From positions 10,168,001-10,232,000 of the forward strand of contig NZ_CP034463.1 of assembly GCF_003955715.1 (NCBI RefSeq): a stretch of 64,000 bases of DNA, written 5' to 3'. The translations under genes and the position numbers were made by a program. This DNA is from Streptomyces aquilus. GTDB taxonomy: Bacteria > Actinomycetota > Actinomycetes > Streptomycetales > Streptomycetaceae. This document shows, piece by piece, positions 45,549 to 55,008 of the stretch. Position 1 is the stretch's first letter; each line of letters starts with the position of its first letter. Below the pieces are notes generated by a model. It saw only the letters and a program-made list of their open reading frames with translations, had not been told where the DNA came from and searched no databases.

Positions 45549-46207
45549 GACAGCCGGTGCCCGATCCTGCGTGTCGTGGTGAGGCCGAGGCCGCTGCCCG
45601 CTTCGCGCAGCTTGCGGCGCAGTCGGCTCAGATACTGGTCGAGGGTGTTGTCGCTGACCTGGGCGCCGTCCGGCCAGGCGGCCCTGACCAGGTCGCGGCG
45701 GGACACGAGGGTTCCGTCCGCGGCCATGAGCGTGGCCAGCAGTCGGAACTCCGTGGGGGACAAGTCGATGTGGACGTCGCCGACGTGCGCGCTGTGCCGG
45801 GTCGCGTCCAGGACCAGGTCTCCGGCGGTGGCCACGGCCGCGGGTGCGGCCCGTTTGAGTGCGGCCCTCAACCGGGCGACGAGTTCGGCGAGATGGAACG
45901 GCTTGGGCAGGTAGTCGTCGGCTCCGGCAGAAAACCCGGACAGCCGGTCGGTGAGGTGATGGCGGGCCGTCAGGAAGATGATCGGGGCGGCGAACCCGCC
46001 CGCGCGCAGCGCCTGGCAGACGTCCCGGCCGTCCGCGTCGGGCAGTCCGACGTCCAGGACGACGGCGCCGATGTCGCCGGTGGCCAGCCGCAGGGCGGTG
46101 GCGCCGTCGGCGGCGGGCACGGGGTCGAAGTCCTCGTCGAGCAGGCCGCGGCGCAGCACGTCACGCAGGGCGTGATCGTCCTCGACGACCAGGATCTTGT
46201 GGCGCAT
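45545..46207 (-). CDS. OmpR-family response regulator of the DedA-PAP2 operon
   Basis: A 220-aa regulator. The receiver has E9/D10/D11, D52 in AVVLDVGLPDADGRD and K in YLPKPFH. The winged helix contains LSPTEFRLLATLMAADG and VSDNTLDQYLSRLRRKL, very like the regulator at 15350. Its start lies inside the 3' end of the preceding phosphatase gene (47-bp overlap), so its translation may depend on that gene. Confidence 0.92.
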   Translation of the reverse strand: MRHKILVVEDDHALRDVLRRGLLDEDFDPVPAADGATALRLATGDIGAVVLDVGLPDADGRDVCQALRAGGFAAPIIFLTARHHLTDRLSGFSAGADDYLPKPFHLAELVARLRAALKRAAPAAVATAGDLVLDATRHSAHVGDVHIDLSPTEFRLLATLMAADGTLVSRRDLVRAAWPDGAQVSDNTLDQYLSRLRRKLREAGSGLGLTTTRRIGHRLS

Positions 46208-46892
46208 GGCCCTCCGTTGGACTGTCCGGCGTACGGGGCGGGCCGGAGACGAACGATGCGGGCGGCCACCGGGTCATCGCGTACAGGCACACTCCGAGCC
46301 ATCCGGTGGCGAACAGCCAGCCGCCGATGACGTCGGTGAACCAGTGCACGCCGAGATAGACCCGGGACAGGCCCACCAGCACGCCCCAGGACCCGATGAC
46401 GACCCGGAGCGAGGTGGCGCCGCGCGGGGCGCGCAGCGAGACCGCGGTGATCAGCAGCCCGGCGGTGAGGGCCGCTGTCGTGGTGTGCCCGCTCGGGAAC
46501 GCCCAACCGCCCGCCGACGCCGCCCAGTCGGCAGGCGCCGGGCGCGGCCGCTGGACGAGCGTCATCACGCCGTAGCGCAGCGCCTGCCCGGCCCCCAGGC
46601 AGGCAAGGCTCAGCGCGGCGGCCCACATCCGTTGCCGAACGGTTCGCCCCACGATCGCGCCGGCCAACGCCGCGAGGGCGTAGGGGACGGCGCCGCTGCC
46701 GGTGTCGGTCACCCCTCGGGCCAGCACCTCGGTCACGTCGGGGCGGTGGCCGAGCGACCAGGTCAGGAAGCCGTCGTCCGGCCACAGCGGAGCGCCGTCG
46801 TGGCCGATCACCACCATGGCGAGGACGCCGAAGGCCACCCAGGCGCCGAGACCGACCGTCCCGGCCAGGTCGGCGGCGTCGCGCCGATTCAT
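46161..46892 (-). CDS. PAP2-family membrane phosphatase
   Basis: A 243-aa membrane protein with five to six helices and the three PAP2 motifs: VQRPRPAP, PSGHTTT and SRVYLGVHWFTDV. The first motif lacks the usual spaced Lys. The family removes phosphate from lipids such as undecaprenyl pyrophosphate or phosphatidate at the outer face. The ATG at 46892 overlaps the previous stop (ATGA). The C-terminal 30 residues are hydrophilic and overlap the regulator gene. Confidence 0.88.
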   Translation of the reverse strand: MNRRDAADLAGTVGLGAWVAFGVLAMVVIGHDGAPLWPDDGFLTWSLGHRPDVTEVLARGVTDTGSGAVPYALAALAGAIVGRTVRQRMWAAALSLACLGAGQALRYGVMTLVQRPRPAPADWAASAGGWAFPSGHTTTAALTAGLLITAVSLRAPRGATSLRVVIGSWGVLVGLSRVYLGVHWFTDVIGGWLFATGWLGVCLYAMTRWPPASFVSGPPRTPDSPTEGHAPQDPGRRGRSRPA

Positions 46893-47488
46893 GAGGCGCT
46901 CAGCAGCCGCCGCAGGCGACCGGAGCCGAGCCGCCGGGCCACCGATGGCGACCACCGTCGCAGCACGAGCATCGCCATTAGTGCGACGAGGCCACCGACC
47001 AGCACGCCTGCCACTACGTCGTGCGGATAGTGCGCGCCGACCCACACCCGCGAGACCGCCATCGCCAGGGCCGCCACCGCCGCGACCGCCCCCAGCCGAC
47101 GCGAGACGAAGAGCAGGGCCACGGCAGCGGCGGCCGCGATCGCCGCGTGGTTGCTGGGGAAGGACCAGTCGCCGGGCGCCGGACACGTCTCCAGGGTCGT
47201 CACTCGAAGGCTCTGGCACGGCCGGTCCTCGCGCACCGCCAGCTTCAGCAGGAAATCCACGCCGTACGCGACGACCACCACCACCGGAACCGCCAGCGCC
47301 CTCACCGCCGCCGCATCCCCACCCCGTCGAGCGAACCACCAGCCCACGATCGCGAGCACGGCGAACACCGCGAGCCCGTACGTCGACCAGAACGACACCA
47401 CTCCGTCCAGCCAGCCCGGCGCATGCCGGGCCAGGCGCACCACGTCCAGATATTCGGTGCCGTCGACAGACGACCCGTCGAAAGCCAT
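46889..47488 (-). CDS. PAP2-family membrane phosphatase
   Basis: A 199-aa membrane protein with five helices and PAP2 motifs LKLAVREDRP (motif 1 with the Lys), PSNHA (usual PSGH, here Asn for Gly) and SRVWVGAHYPHDV. The ATG at 47488 is two bases after the DedA stop; the frame is open further upstream but only as shadow. Two adjacent, diverged phosphatase genes in one operon suggest different lipid substrates. Confidence 0.88.
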   Translation of the reverse strand: MAFDGSSVDGTEYLDVVRLARHAPGWLDGVVSFWSTYGLAVFAVLAIVGWWFARRGGDAAAVRALAVPVVVVVAYGVDFLLKLAVREDRPCQSLRVTTLETCPAPGDWSFPSNHAAIAAAAAVALLFVSRRLGAVAAVAALAMAVSRVWVGAHYPHDVVAGVLVGGLVALMAMLVLRRWSPSVARRLGSGRLRRLLSAS

Positions 47489-47490
47489 GA

Positions 47491-48159
47491 TCACCTGTGT
47501 CCCCCCTCGGTCCGGCCGTCCCGCCGAGCCCTGTACACCTCGGCGGCCAGGGGAAGCAGCGACACCAAAACGATCAACGCCACCAGTGGGAGCAGGTAAC
47601 GGTCGACGTTCGGGATCGACGAGCCGAGCGCGTACCCCGCGAGGGTGAGCCCGAGGCTCCACACGAGGCCGCCGACGATCTGCCACAACGTGAACGTGCG
47701 CACCGGAACCCCCAGCGCGCCGGCCATCGGATTGAGCACGGTCCGCACCACCGGCACGAACCGGGCCAGCGTGATCGCCTTCGCATGGCCGTATCGCTCC
47801 AGCAGTTCCTCGGCGCGTTTCGCTCCCTGGTGCAGACGCGGCGAACGGCTACGGGCCAGCAGTGCCCCACCCGCCTTCCGGCCGAGCACATAGCCGCACT
47901 GCGCCCCGGCCAGGGCGCCTGCCGCCGCCGCGACCAGGAGCGGTCCCAGCGACAGGTGCACAGTCGACTCCGCCGAGCCCGTGCACAGCAGACCGGCCGT
48001 GAAGAGCAGCGAGTCGCCCGGCAGGAAGAAGCCGACCAGCAGCCCTGTCTCGGCGAACATCACCACCCCGACGCCCAGCACGCCGAACGCCGCCAGCAGC
48101 GAATGAGCGTCCAGCACGTTCACGGCCAGCTGTGATGCCGGATGGATCGGTGGGGTCAT
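47491..48159 (-). CDS. DedA-family membrane protein
   Basis: A 222-aa protein of the DedA/SNARE-associated family, now known to include polyprenyl-phosphate flippases. Typical parts are ETGLLVGFFLPGDSLLF (acidic E near residue 38), GYVLGRKAGG, and the arginine motif ARFVPVVRTVLNPMAGA. The ATG at 48159 follows GAAAGG. It leads the operon DedA, PAP2, PAP2, regulator, kinase. A BlaI-like palindrome sits in its upstream region. A role in recycling lipid carriers fits the operon. Confidence 0.88.
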   Translation of the reverse strand: MTPPIHPASQLAVNVLDAHSLLAAFGVLGVGVVMFAETGLLVGFFLPGDSLLFTAGLLCTGSAESTVHLSLGPLLVAAAAGALAGAQCGYVLGRKAGGALLARSRSPRLHQGAKRAEELLERYGHAKAITLARFVPVVRTVLNPMAGALGVPVRTFTLWQIVGGLVWSLGLTLAGYALGSSIPNVDRYLLPLVALIVLVSLLPLAAEVYRARRDGRTEGGHR

Positions 48160-48250
48160 GGCAAGGCGGCCTTTCCGGCAGGTGATTCGGTGTCTGCGAT
48201 TCGCCCAACCGCGTGGACGCGGCCATGAGGGGGAACCGCACTCGCCGAGC

Positions 48251-48270
48251 CTACATCTACAAGATGTAGT
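48251..48270. promoter_or_regulatory. BlaI-like operator in divergent promoter
   Basis: CTACATCT-ACA-AGATGTAG is a perfect 8-bp palindrome. Read another way, CTAC-AAGAT-GTAG has the same N5 spacing as the operators at 23901 and 63416. It lies between the DedA operon and the GT-C gene at 48340 and could control both. Confidence 0.62.
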
Positions 48271-48339
48271 AGATGTTCTATGGGTGGCCGGATGTAAACG
48301 GTCACCCAAACGAAACACGAGGCGGAGGAGACGGGCGCC

Positions 48340-50112
48340 ATGGCTGACCCCAGTCGCACAGGAACCGGCACCTGGACTCTGCGGCGTGCGGCCACGAACC
48401 CGACTGCGCCACCCCCGGCCACGGCCCGGCTCTTCCGTGTCCCGGGCGCCGGGCCCCAGCAGTGGCACCGGGGGATGACCCTCGTGGCAACGATCAGCCT
48501 GTTCATCGGGACACGGTCCGCCTGGACCACCGCGATGGCCTCACGCCCGGCCGTCGCCGGCGTCATCTCCGTCTGCTACGCCTCGATCCTCGTCTGCGCC
48601 GCTCTCAGCCTCCTCGTACGGAGCCGTCGCGCGCTGATCAGGGTCGACGCCGTCGTACTGATGACTGCCGTCGCGCTGGTGCTCTGCGGCTACCTGCTCG
48701 ATCACGCGGGCACCGACGAGGGAGTGTTGACCGCCCAGGCGGCGAACGAGATCCTGCACGGCCGTCCCGTCTACGGCCAGCCGTGGCCCTGGCTGTTCGG
48801 CACACCGCGCGTCGGGATCACCAAGACCATGTCCGGCGGTGCCGACTACACCTACGGCTACCCGCCGCTGACCGCGCTGCTCGCGGCCCCGGTGCACGCC
48901 GTCGTCCACTCCACGGCGGCCGCCACCCTGGTCACCACGGCCGCCCTGCTCGTCTCCTCGGTCCTGCTGTGGTTCCTGCTGCCGGCACCCTGGAGGCCGG
49001 CGGCCACCGCGGTCTGCCTCGGCTTCGGCCTCCTGCCCCACTACGCTTACGCCGGCTACCCGGCGATCACGGCTCTCGCCCTGCTCGTCCCCGTGGTGGT
49101 CCGCTGGCCCACAACCGGTGAGGGCGGCCGCCTGGGCTCAGGGGGAGTGCTGCGGGCTGCGTGTCTGGGTGCCGCCTGCGCGGCCCAGCAGCTCGCCTGG
49201 TTCCTGGTCCCGTTCCTGCTGATCGGCCTGTACGCCGTAAGGCGCGGGGAACTCGGTCCGCGGCGGGCTCTGGCGGTGGCCGCCCGCTACACGGCCACCG
49301 CTGCTCTCACCTTCGCGGCGGTCAACGCCTACTTCGCCGTCGAGGACTTCTCCTCCTGGCTGCAAGGCGTACTCCTGCCGCTCGAACAGAAGGCGATCCT
49401 GCACGGCCAGGGCCTGATGGGCATCTCCTACTACTTCACCGACGGCAGCAGCCGCCTTGACTACTACTCCTACGGCAGCCAGCTGCTCCTGCTCGGCTTG
49501 CTCGTCGCCACCCTGCTGTTCGTCCGGCGGCTAGGCCCCGCCCTGACCGTCCTGCCGTGGATCGCGTTCTACCTCGCCATCCGCTCCCAGGACGGCTACT
49601 TCCTGATGATGACGCCCCTGTGGCTGGCGGCCGCCGCCACCGTTCCGGCCGCCGCGTTCGCCACCGCCTGGCAGCCTCGGCTTCCCCACGTCACCGGCCG
49701 TGCGAAGGTCGTCCTGGCGAGTGGGTTGCTCGCTCCCGCCCTGGTGTGCGTCGCGATCGCCGCGGCGAGCCCGCCGCCCCTGCGCATGAGCCTCTCGCCG
49801 CGCTTCGCCACGCGCCACGCGCGCGTGGGTGTCACCGCCATCGATGTGCGGGCCGTCAACACCACCGGTACGGCGCTCACCCCGCACTTCGCGAGCCGTA
49901 CCGGCCAGGGCGCCTCCAACTGGTGGACCATCGCCTCCGGCCCCGCGGTGCTCGCCCCGCACGCCTCCGCCGAGTACCACGTGAAGCCCGCGGGAGGGTT
50001 CCGCGCCCTGCCCGGCGGCCGCGGTCCCGGGACCTACCTCATCGCCGTCACCGGCACCCCGATGACGATCACCACGGCCCACATCCCGTCGGCCCCGGAC
50101 ACCGTTCAATGA
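48340..50112 (+). CDS. GT-C-like membrane glycosyltransferase
   Basis: A 590-aa polytopic membrane protein with about 11-12 helices. After the third helix the loop HAGTDEGVLTAQAANEILHGRPVYG carries D126-E127, the position of the catalytic acid in GT-C/ArnT-like enzymes. The C-terminal 130 residues form an extracytoplasmic beta-rich domain. GGAGGAG lies nine bases before the ATG. It diverges from the DedA operon across a BlaI-like site. The sugar and acceptor are not known. Confidence 0.7.
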   Translation: MADPSRTGTGTWTLRRAATNPTAPPPATARLFRVPGAGPQQWHRGMTLVATISLFIGTRSAWTTAMASRPAVAGVISVCYASILVCAALSLLVRSRRALIRVDAVVLMTAVALVLCGYLLDHAGTDEGVLTAQAANEILHGRPVYGQPWPWLFGTPRVGITKTMSGGADYTYGYPPLTALLAAPVHAVVHSTAAATLVTTAALLVSSVLLWFLLPAPWRPAATAVCLGFGLLPHYAYAGYPAITALALLVPVVVRWPTTGEGGRLGSGGVLRAACLGAACAAQQLAWFLVPFLLIGLYAVRRGELGPRRALAVAARYTATAALTFAAVNAYFAVEDFSSWLQGVLLPLEQKAILHGQGLMGISYYFTDGSSRLDYYSYGSQLLLLGLLVATLLFVRRLGPALTVLPWIAFYLAIRSQDGYFLMMTPLWLAAAATVPAAAFATAWQPRLPHVTGRAKVVLASGLLAPALVCVAIAAASPPPLRMSLSPRFATRHARVGVTAIDVRAVNTTGTALTPHFASRTGQGASNWWTIASGPAVLAPHASAEYHVKPAGGFRALPGGRGPGTYLIAVTGTPMTITTAHIPSAPDTVQ

Positions 50113-50187
50113 GGTACGGGGCTGGGATGGCGCTGCCGGAAACCTGTCGGTCGGGTACCAGTTGGCCTCGGCCGACGGATGGGCGGG

Positions 50188-51591
50188 TCATGCGGGCGCG
50201 GGAGCGGCAGTGCTGTTCAGCCGACCGAGGCCCTGGGTGAAGCGCCGCAGCAGGAGTACGGCCGTGGTGGCGAGGCCGGTGAGGAGGCCCAGCCAGATTC
50301 CCAGGGTGTCCAGGTCGGCCACGAAGCCCAGGAGTGCGGCGGCGGGCAGACCGACGAGCCAGTAGCCGACGAGGGTGACCCGGAAGCCGCCCTTGGTGTC
50401 GTCGAGGCCGCGGAGCAGGCCGACTCCGATGTTCTGCGCGCAGTCGAAGAACTGCAGCAGGGCGGCGACGAGCAGGAGTTGGGCCGCGAGGTCGGTCGCC
50501 TTTCCCTGGCCGCCGTCGAAGAACGGCGCCAGGACCAGACCTGGGACGCTGACGTACACCACCGCCACGACCGCCATAACCGCGGCCGCGCAGGCCAGCG
50601 CGGTGGTCTTCAGGCGCTGAGCGGCGGCCGTGTTGCCGAGGGCGAGGTCCCGGCTGACACCAAGGGACGCCGCATGGGAGAGGCCGACGGCGATCTGGAA
50701 GACGATGTAGACGAGCTGGTTGACAGCGGTGTGCGCGGCCAGCGCGGCTGTGCCGAAGCTACCCACCAGCAGGGCGACCACGGAGAAGAAGCCGGCCTCG
50801 GAACCGTAGGTGGCCGCGATCGGCAAGCCCAGCGCGGTCATGCGGCGCAGGGTGGCCGGGCGGGTCTTCCAGATGGCCAGAGACAGCAGGGGCGCGAGGG
50901 CGGGGTCGCGGCGAGCCGAGACGTACAGGGCCAGGAAGGACAGGGCGTAGACGGAGGTCGTAGCGAGGCCGATACCGGGCAGCCCCAGCTTGGGCAGGCC
51001 CCAGGTGCCGTAGATGAAAACCCAGTTGAGGCCGGCGTTGACGGCGATCGACGCGAGCGTGATGCGCAGCAGGGCCTGCGGTCGGCGCATACCGACGGTG
51101 AACTGCCGTATCGCCTGGAACCACAGGCAGGGCACCAAGCCGGGAGCCATCGCGTACAGGATCGGCCGGGCCGCGTCGACGACGTCCCGGTCCTGCCCGA
51201 GCCACACCACCGCGTGCCCGATCAGCACCATCAGCACCGCTCCGACGAGGCCGGCGAGCGTGGACAGCAGCAGACTCGCCCGGACCAGGTCCTGGATCTC
51301 CTCACGCGCGACCGCGCCGCCCCCACTGCCCTCGTCGCTCTCCGCGCGCGCGTCGGCCGCGGCGACCTGGTTGCCGACCGCGGTGACCAGACCGACGCCC
51401 ATGGTGCGCAGCTGGTTGAAGATGACCATCGCCAGGCCGCCGGCGGCCAGGGCCTCGGTGCCTATCAGGCCCATCATGATGGTGTCGGTGGTGGTGAGCG
51501 CGACCTGGGCGAGCTGGGTGAGGGCCAGCGGGACGGCCAGGGTGGCGAGGGCGCGGCCGTCGGTGAACAGGCGGGCGGGGACGGGGGGCAT
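50188..51591 (-). CDS. MATE-family efflux transporter
   Basis: A 467-aa transporter with 12 helices in two homologous halves. The N-half starts LAVPLALTQLAQVALTTTDTIMMGLIG and the C-half has ALGLPIAATYGSEAGFFSVVALLVG. The start shares one base with the SbnA-like stop (TGATG). In an iron-boxed locus the likely role is export of the metallophore or its intermediate. It ends an apparent five-gene leftward operon. Confidence 0.9.
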   Translation of the reverse strand: MPPVPARLFTDGRALATLAVPLALTQLAQVALTTTDTIMMGLIGTEALAAGGLAMVIFNQLRTMGVGLVTAVGNQVAAADARAESDEGSGGGAVAREEIQDLVRASLLLSTLAGLVGAVLMVLIGHAVVWLGQDRDVVDAARPILYAMAPGLVPCLWFQAIRQFTVGMRRPQALLRITLASIAVNAGLNWVFIYGTWGLPKLGLPGIGLATTSVYALSFLALYVSARRDPALAPLLSLAIWKTRPATLRRMTALGLPIAATYGSEAGFFSVVALLVGSFGTAALAAHTAVNQLVYIVFQIAVGLSHAASLGVSRDLALGNTAAAQRLKTTALACAAAVMAVVAVVYVSVPGLVLAPFFDGGQGKATDLAAQLLLVAALLQFFDCAQNIGVGLLRGLDDTKGGFRVTLVGYWLVGLPAAALLGFVADLDTLGIWLGLLTGLATTAVLLLRRFTQGLGRLNSTAAPAPA

Positions 51592-52646
51592 CAGGTCCGT
51601 TCCTGGGGGGTGTCCGGTGCGGGTCGGCGGAGTTTGATCAGCAACTCCTCGACCTCACATTCCACTTGGGGGTCGCGTAGATCACGGGTCGCCATCCAGT
51701 CGTCGTCGAAGACGGTGTCCATGTACTTCTCCCCGCCGTCGTTGATCAACGCGACCATAGTCGTGCCGGGCGGCAGTGCGGACAGCCTGGCCAGGGCCTC
51801 GTACACGACCCCGCCCGCCGAGCCGCCGAGGAGCAGGCCGGTGCGCCGGGCGACGGCCCGCGCCGTGGCGAACGCCTCGACATCGCCGACCTTCGCGCCC
51901 TCGTCCAGGAGGTCGTAGTCGACCATGGCGCCGATGGTCGCGCCCTCGGGGGTGCCGGTGCCGGACTGGTAGTAGTCGTGGGCGGGCGGCCCGAAGGCGA
52001 TCGAGCCCTTCGGCTCCACCCCGATGATCCGCGCACCGGGAACACGCTCGCGCAGCACGCGCCCGGTGCCGAAGAGGCCGCCGCCGGTTCCGACGGCCCC
52101 GATGAGGATGTCGATACGGCCTTGGAGCGCGGCATGGAGCTCATGGGCCACCGGGTGGTAACCGACGCCGTTGGCGGGGTTGTTGTGCTGCTCGGTGAAG
52201 TAGGCGTTGTCGGACTCGGCGGCCATCTTCTCCGCGAGCTCCTCGCGGGCGGCGGTGGCCAGCTCCTCGTCGCCGTCGGCGGCCACGTAGACGAGTTCGG
52301 CGCCGAGTGCCTTCATCGCGCGCAGTTTGTCGACGGCCGCGTGGTGGTCGACGACGGCGGTGAAGGTGTAGCCGCGCTCCGCGGCGACGACGGCGAGTCC
52401 CAGGCCGGTGTTGCCGGACGTCGACTCGATGATCCGGCCGCCGGGGCGCAGCAGCCCGCGCTCCTCGGCGTCGATCACCATCTGCCGCGCCATCCGGATC
52501 TTCGCGGTGCCGGTGGGGTTGAACTGCTCCAGTTTCAGCAGCAACCGCGCGTCGCCGTCGGTGCGGCACAGCTCGAAAAGCGGGGTGGCACCGATGAGTT
52601 CGGAGACCTGGCGCACGATGGGCGGCCGGTACAGGGGGTCGTCCAT
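51591..52646 (-). CDS. sbnA-like: SbnA-like PLP-dependent synthase (2,3-diaminopropionate pathway)
   Basis: A 351-aa fold-type II PLP enzyme of the cysteine synthase group. In staphyloferrin B synthesis SbnA joins O-phospho-L-serine and L-glutamate to N-(1-amino-1-carboxy-2-ethyl)-glutamate (ACEGA). Here the PLP lysine is K49 in NPTGTAKIRMA, and the phosphate/substrate loop is STSGNTG (75-81). A C-terminal glycine-rich loop GAVGTGGGLFGTG binds the cofactor phosphate. AGGAGC precedes the ATG at 52646, eight bases after the previous stop. Together with the SbnB-like gene the function is strongly suggested, but a plain cysteine synthase activity cannot be fully excluded. Confidence 0.85.
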   Translation of the reverse strand: MDDPLYRPPIVRQVSELIGATPLFELCRTDGDARLLLKLEQFNPTGTAKIRMARQMVIDAEERGLLRPGGRIIESTSGNTGLGLAVVAAERGYTFTAVVDHHAAVDKLRAMKALGAELVYVAADGDEELATAAREELAEKMAAESDNAYFTEQHNNPANGVGYHPVAHELHAALQGRIDILIGAVGTGGGLFGTGRVLRERVPGARIIGVEPKGSIAFGPPAHDYYQSGTGTPEGATIGAMVDYDLLDEGAKVGDVEAFATARAVARRTGLLLGGSAGGVVYEALARLSALPPGTTMVALINDGGEKYMDTVFDDDWMATRDLRDPQVECEVEELLIKLRRPAPDTPQERT

Positions 52647-52654
52647 GAGAGCTC

Positions 52655-54004
52655 CTAGCGGTGACGGCGGTCCAGGCGCCATCGGAATCGGTCGGCGATG
52701 GGTTCGACGACGACCTTGGGCGGTAGCGGCAAGTCGTGGAAGGGCGACTCGTTGGAGTCCATCTGGTAGCCCGCCGTGTTGAGGTAGACCAGCAGGTCAC
52801 CTGTGGCCGGGCGCAGGGGGAAGGGGATCTTGCGCCAGGTCGGCATGTCCGACTCCAGGCAAGTGGCCGCCCCCACGCAGGCCGGATACGGCCCCGCGTC
52901 GGCGATGTCCGCTCGCTCATCCGGCACCAGCACCGGGTCGGGAAGGAACTCGCTGTCGAACCACTGCTCGGACAGGCTCAGGCTACTGCCGTCCACGGTG
53001 AGGATGGCGTACCCGTCGCGCTCCTTGACGCCCTGCACCCGGAACACCGTGAACCCGGCCTGGTCCAGCAGTGCCCTGCCCGGCTCGACGAGCAGCGTGA
53101 CACCGGCGCCGCGCACCAGCGCGGCCAGGTCGGCGTCCTCGCCGGCCGGGGTGGTCGACAGCAGCGCACGCAGCGCGTCGGCTCCGGCGACGGGTGAGTG
53201 GTACGGGTAGAAGCCGCCGAAGGTCTTCGCGGCGTGGAAGTGCTCGGGCCTACGGCTCTCCTCGAAGCGCCGCCAGTCCTCGCCGTCCACGTAGTTCACC
53301 GCGAAGCCGCCGCCGACGCTGATCCGGTCGGCGCGCAGGCCCAGCGCACGGGCGCGGCGGCACAGCCGTACCAACTCTGCGGCTAGATCGGCCCGTTGTT
53401 GGATGTCGTATCCAGACAGGTGGAAGCTGAAGCCCTCCAGCTCCACCGCATCGCCCACGCACCGGTCCAGCGCCGCCGCCATCTCGCCGCAGTCCAGGCC
53501 GAAGCGACTGTGCGGTTGGCCGGGCGGCAGCGCGCGCAGCAGGGCCCTGGCCGTACGGCCGAGTCCGCGTGCCACCTGCTGCAGCCGGTCGAGCTCGTCC
53601 AACGCGTCCACGGCGACCAGCGCGCCCTGCAGCGCGGCCACCCGCAGGAGCTCGTCGGACTTGGCGGGACCGGTCACCACCAGGTCCGCTCCCTGCACTC
53701 CGGTGGCCATCGCCTCGCGCAGCTCCCCGTGGCTCGCCACGTCCACGCCCAGCCCCGCCACGGCCGCTCGTTCGACGAAGACGGCGGCCTTGTTAGCCTT
53801 CTTGGCGTAGTAGACCCGGCCGTCGACCCCGGCCTCCGTGAACGCCTGTCTGAAGGCTGCCGCGTTGGCGTCGAACTGCTCGGGGAACAGCGCGTGGAAG
53901 GGGCCGCCGAGGCCGTGGGCCAGCTCGTGCAGCAGCCGTCCGTCGTCCAGGAGAGCGCGTACCTCGGGTGTGGTGTGGGAGGGGAGCGCCGTGGTCACTT
54001 CCAC
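52655..54004 (-). CDS. SbnH-like PLP-dependent amino acid decarboxylase
   Basis: A 449-aa fold-type III decarboxylase of the diaminopimelate/ornithine/SbnH group. The PLP lysine is K69 in VYYAKKANKA. Further sites are HLSGYD, SVGGGFAVNY, the phosphate-binding EPGRALLDQAG and the catalytic Cys in GAATCLESD. In staphyloferrin B, SbnH decarboxylates a citryl-diaminopropionate intermediate. Here it may act on diaminopropionate, on ACEGA or on a later conjugate. It overlaps the SbnB-like gene by 10 bp. Classical DapA-type diaminopimelate decarboxylation is unlikely given the context. Confidence 0.85.
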   Translation of the reverse strand: MEVTTALPSHTTPEVRALLDDGRLLHELAHGLGGPFHALFPEQFDANAAAFRQAFTEAGVDGRVYYAKKANKAAVFVERAAVAGLGVDVASHGELREAMATGVQGADLVVTGPAKSDELLRVAALQGALVAVDALDELDRLQQVARGLGRTARALLRALPPGQPHSRFGLDCGEMAAALDRCVGDAVELEGFSFHLSGYDIQQRADLAAELVRLCRRARALGLRADRISVGGGFAVNYVDGEDWRRFEESRRPEHFHAAKTFGGFYPYHSPVAGADALRALLSTTPAGEDADLAALVRGAGVTLLVEPGRALLDQAGFTVFRVQGVKERDGYAILTVDGSSLSLSEQWFDSEFLPDPVLVPDERADIADAGPYPACVGAATCLESDMPTWRKIPFPLRPATGDLLVYLNTAGYQMDSNESPFHDLPLPPKVVVEPIADRFRWRLDRRHR

Positions 54005-55008
54005 AGGGGCACCGCCGTACCCAGTCCCTGGGCGAGCGCGAGTTGGGCGAAACGGTGGCCCAGGGCGATGTCGGTGACGACGAGGCCGCTGTTGTAGGCG
54101 AAGATCCGCTGCCTGGCGTCGGTGCGCCCGTCGGTACGTCCGGCCAGTACCTCCGGGAACTCGGCGTCCACCTCCGGCAGTTCGCCGTCCGCGTCGGCCA
54201 TGTCGGTGCCGGTGACGCGCATCTGGGCGGCGCTGGTGGCGATGACGCGGTCCGCCTGGTGCAGGGTCGAGGGGGCGATGCCGTAGCCGACGAGGACGCA
54301 GAGCGCGGCGGGCCCGAGCCAGTCCGCCTCGACGGAGGCGGGGGTGTTGGGGCCGGCCGTGGCCAGCACGATGTCCGCGTCCCGCGCCGCCACCCGCAGG
54401 TCGGTGACGATCTCCAGCTCCCGCTCGGGGAAGTGCGCGTGCAACTGCTCGCGCACCGCCCGGATGCCGTCCGGGTGTGTCCCGAACAGCATCAGCCGCT
54501 CCAGGTCCGGGCGAGTGGTAAGCAGGAACGGCAGAGCGAGCCGGCCTTGGGTGCCGGTGCCGACGACGAGGGCGCTGCGGCTGTCCGGCGCGGCGAGTTC
54601 GCGGGCCAGCAGCGCGGAGACCGCCGGGGTGCGCAGCGCGCCGACCCGGCCGCAGTCCAGCATCGCCACCGGAAGTCCGGTGGCGTCGTCGTAGAGCGTC
54701 AACGTCGTGTAGTAGTGCTGCTTGTCGCGGTCCTCGTGCAGGCCGTACTTGTACGACGTCTTGACCGCGACCACGCCGCGCACGCCGTCGCGGCCCAGCA
54801 TCGCGTAGGCGACGGAGTGGCCGTCCTCTGGCTTGACGGTGAGCTTGCGCGGATTGTCCGACTGACCGTCGGCCAAGGTGCGGTACGCCTGCTCCACCAC
54901 GGCGACGACGTCGGGCAGCGAGATGTCGATGCCGGCGACATCGCTGGTGCTGAGCACGCGCAGGGTCCGGTCGTCCATCTCGCTCTCCGGGAGATCGTTG
55001 TCGGTCAT
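53995..55008 (-). CDS. sbnB-like: SbnB-like ACEGA dehydrogenase / ornithine cyclodeaminase family
   Basis: A 337-aa protein of the ornithine cyclodeaminase/mu-crystallin family. SbnB uses NAD to cleave ACEGA to L-2,3-diaminopropionate and 2-oxoglutarate. Visible features are the active-site Lys region VAVKTSYKYG (K83) and the Rossmann loop VVGTGTQG (148-155), with RTPAVSALLAREL just before it. The stop overlaps the decarboxylase start, and its ATG overlaps the oxygenase stop (ATGA). The pairing with an SbnA-like gene is diagnostic of diaminopropionate supply. Confidence 0.88.
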   Translation of the reverse strand: MTDNDLPESEMDDRTLRVLSTSDVAGIDISLPDVVAVVEQAYRTLADGQSDNPRKLTVKPEDGHSVAYAMLGRDGVRGVVAVKTSYKYGLHEDRDKQHYYTTLTLYDDATGLPVAMLDCGRVGALRTPAVSALLARELAAPDSRSALVVGTGTQGRLALPFLLTTRPDLERLMLFGTHPDGIRAVREQLHAHFPERELEIVTDLRVAARDADIVLATAGPNTPASVEADWLGPAALCVLVGYGIAPSTLHQADRVIATSAAQMRVTGTDMADADGELPEVDAEFPEVLAGRTDGRTDARQRIFAYNSGLVVTDIALGHRFAQLALAQGLGTAVPLWK

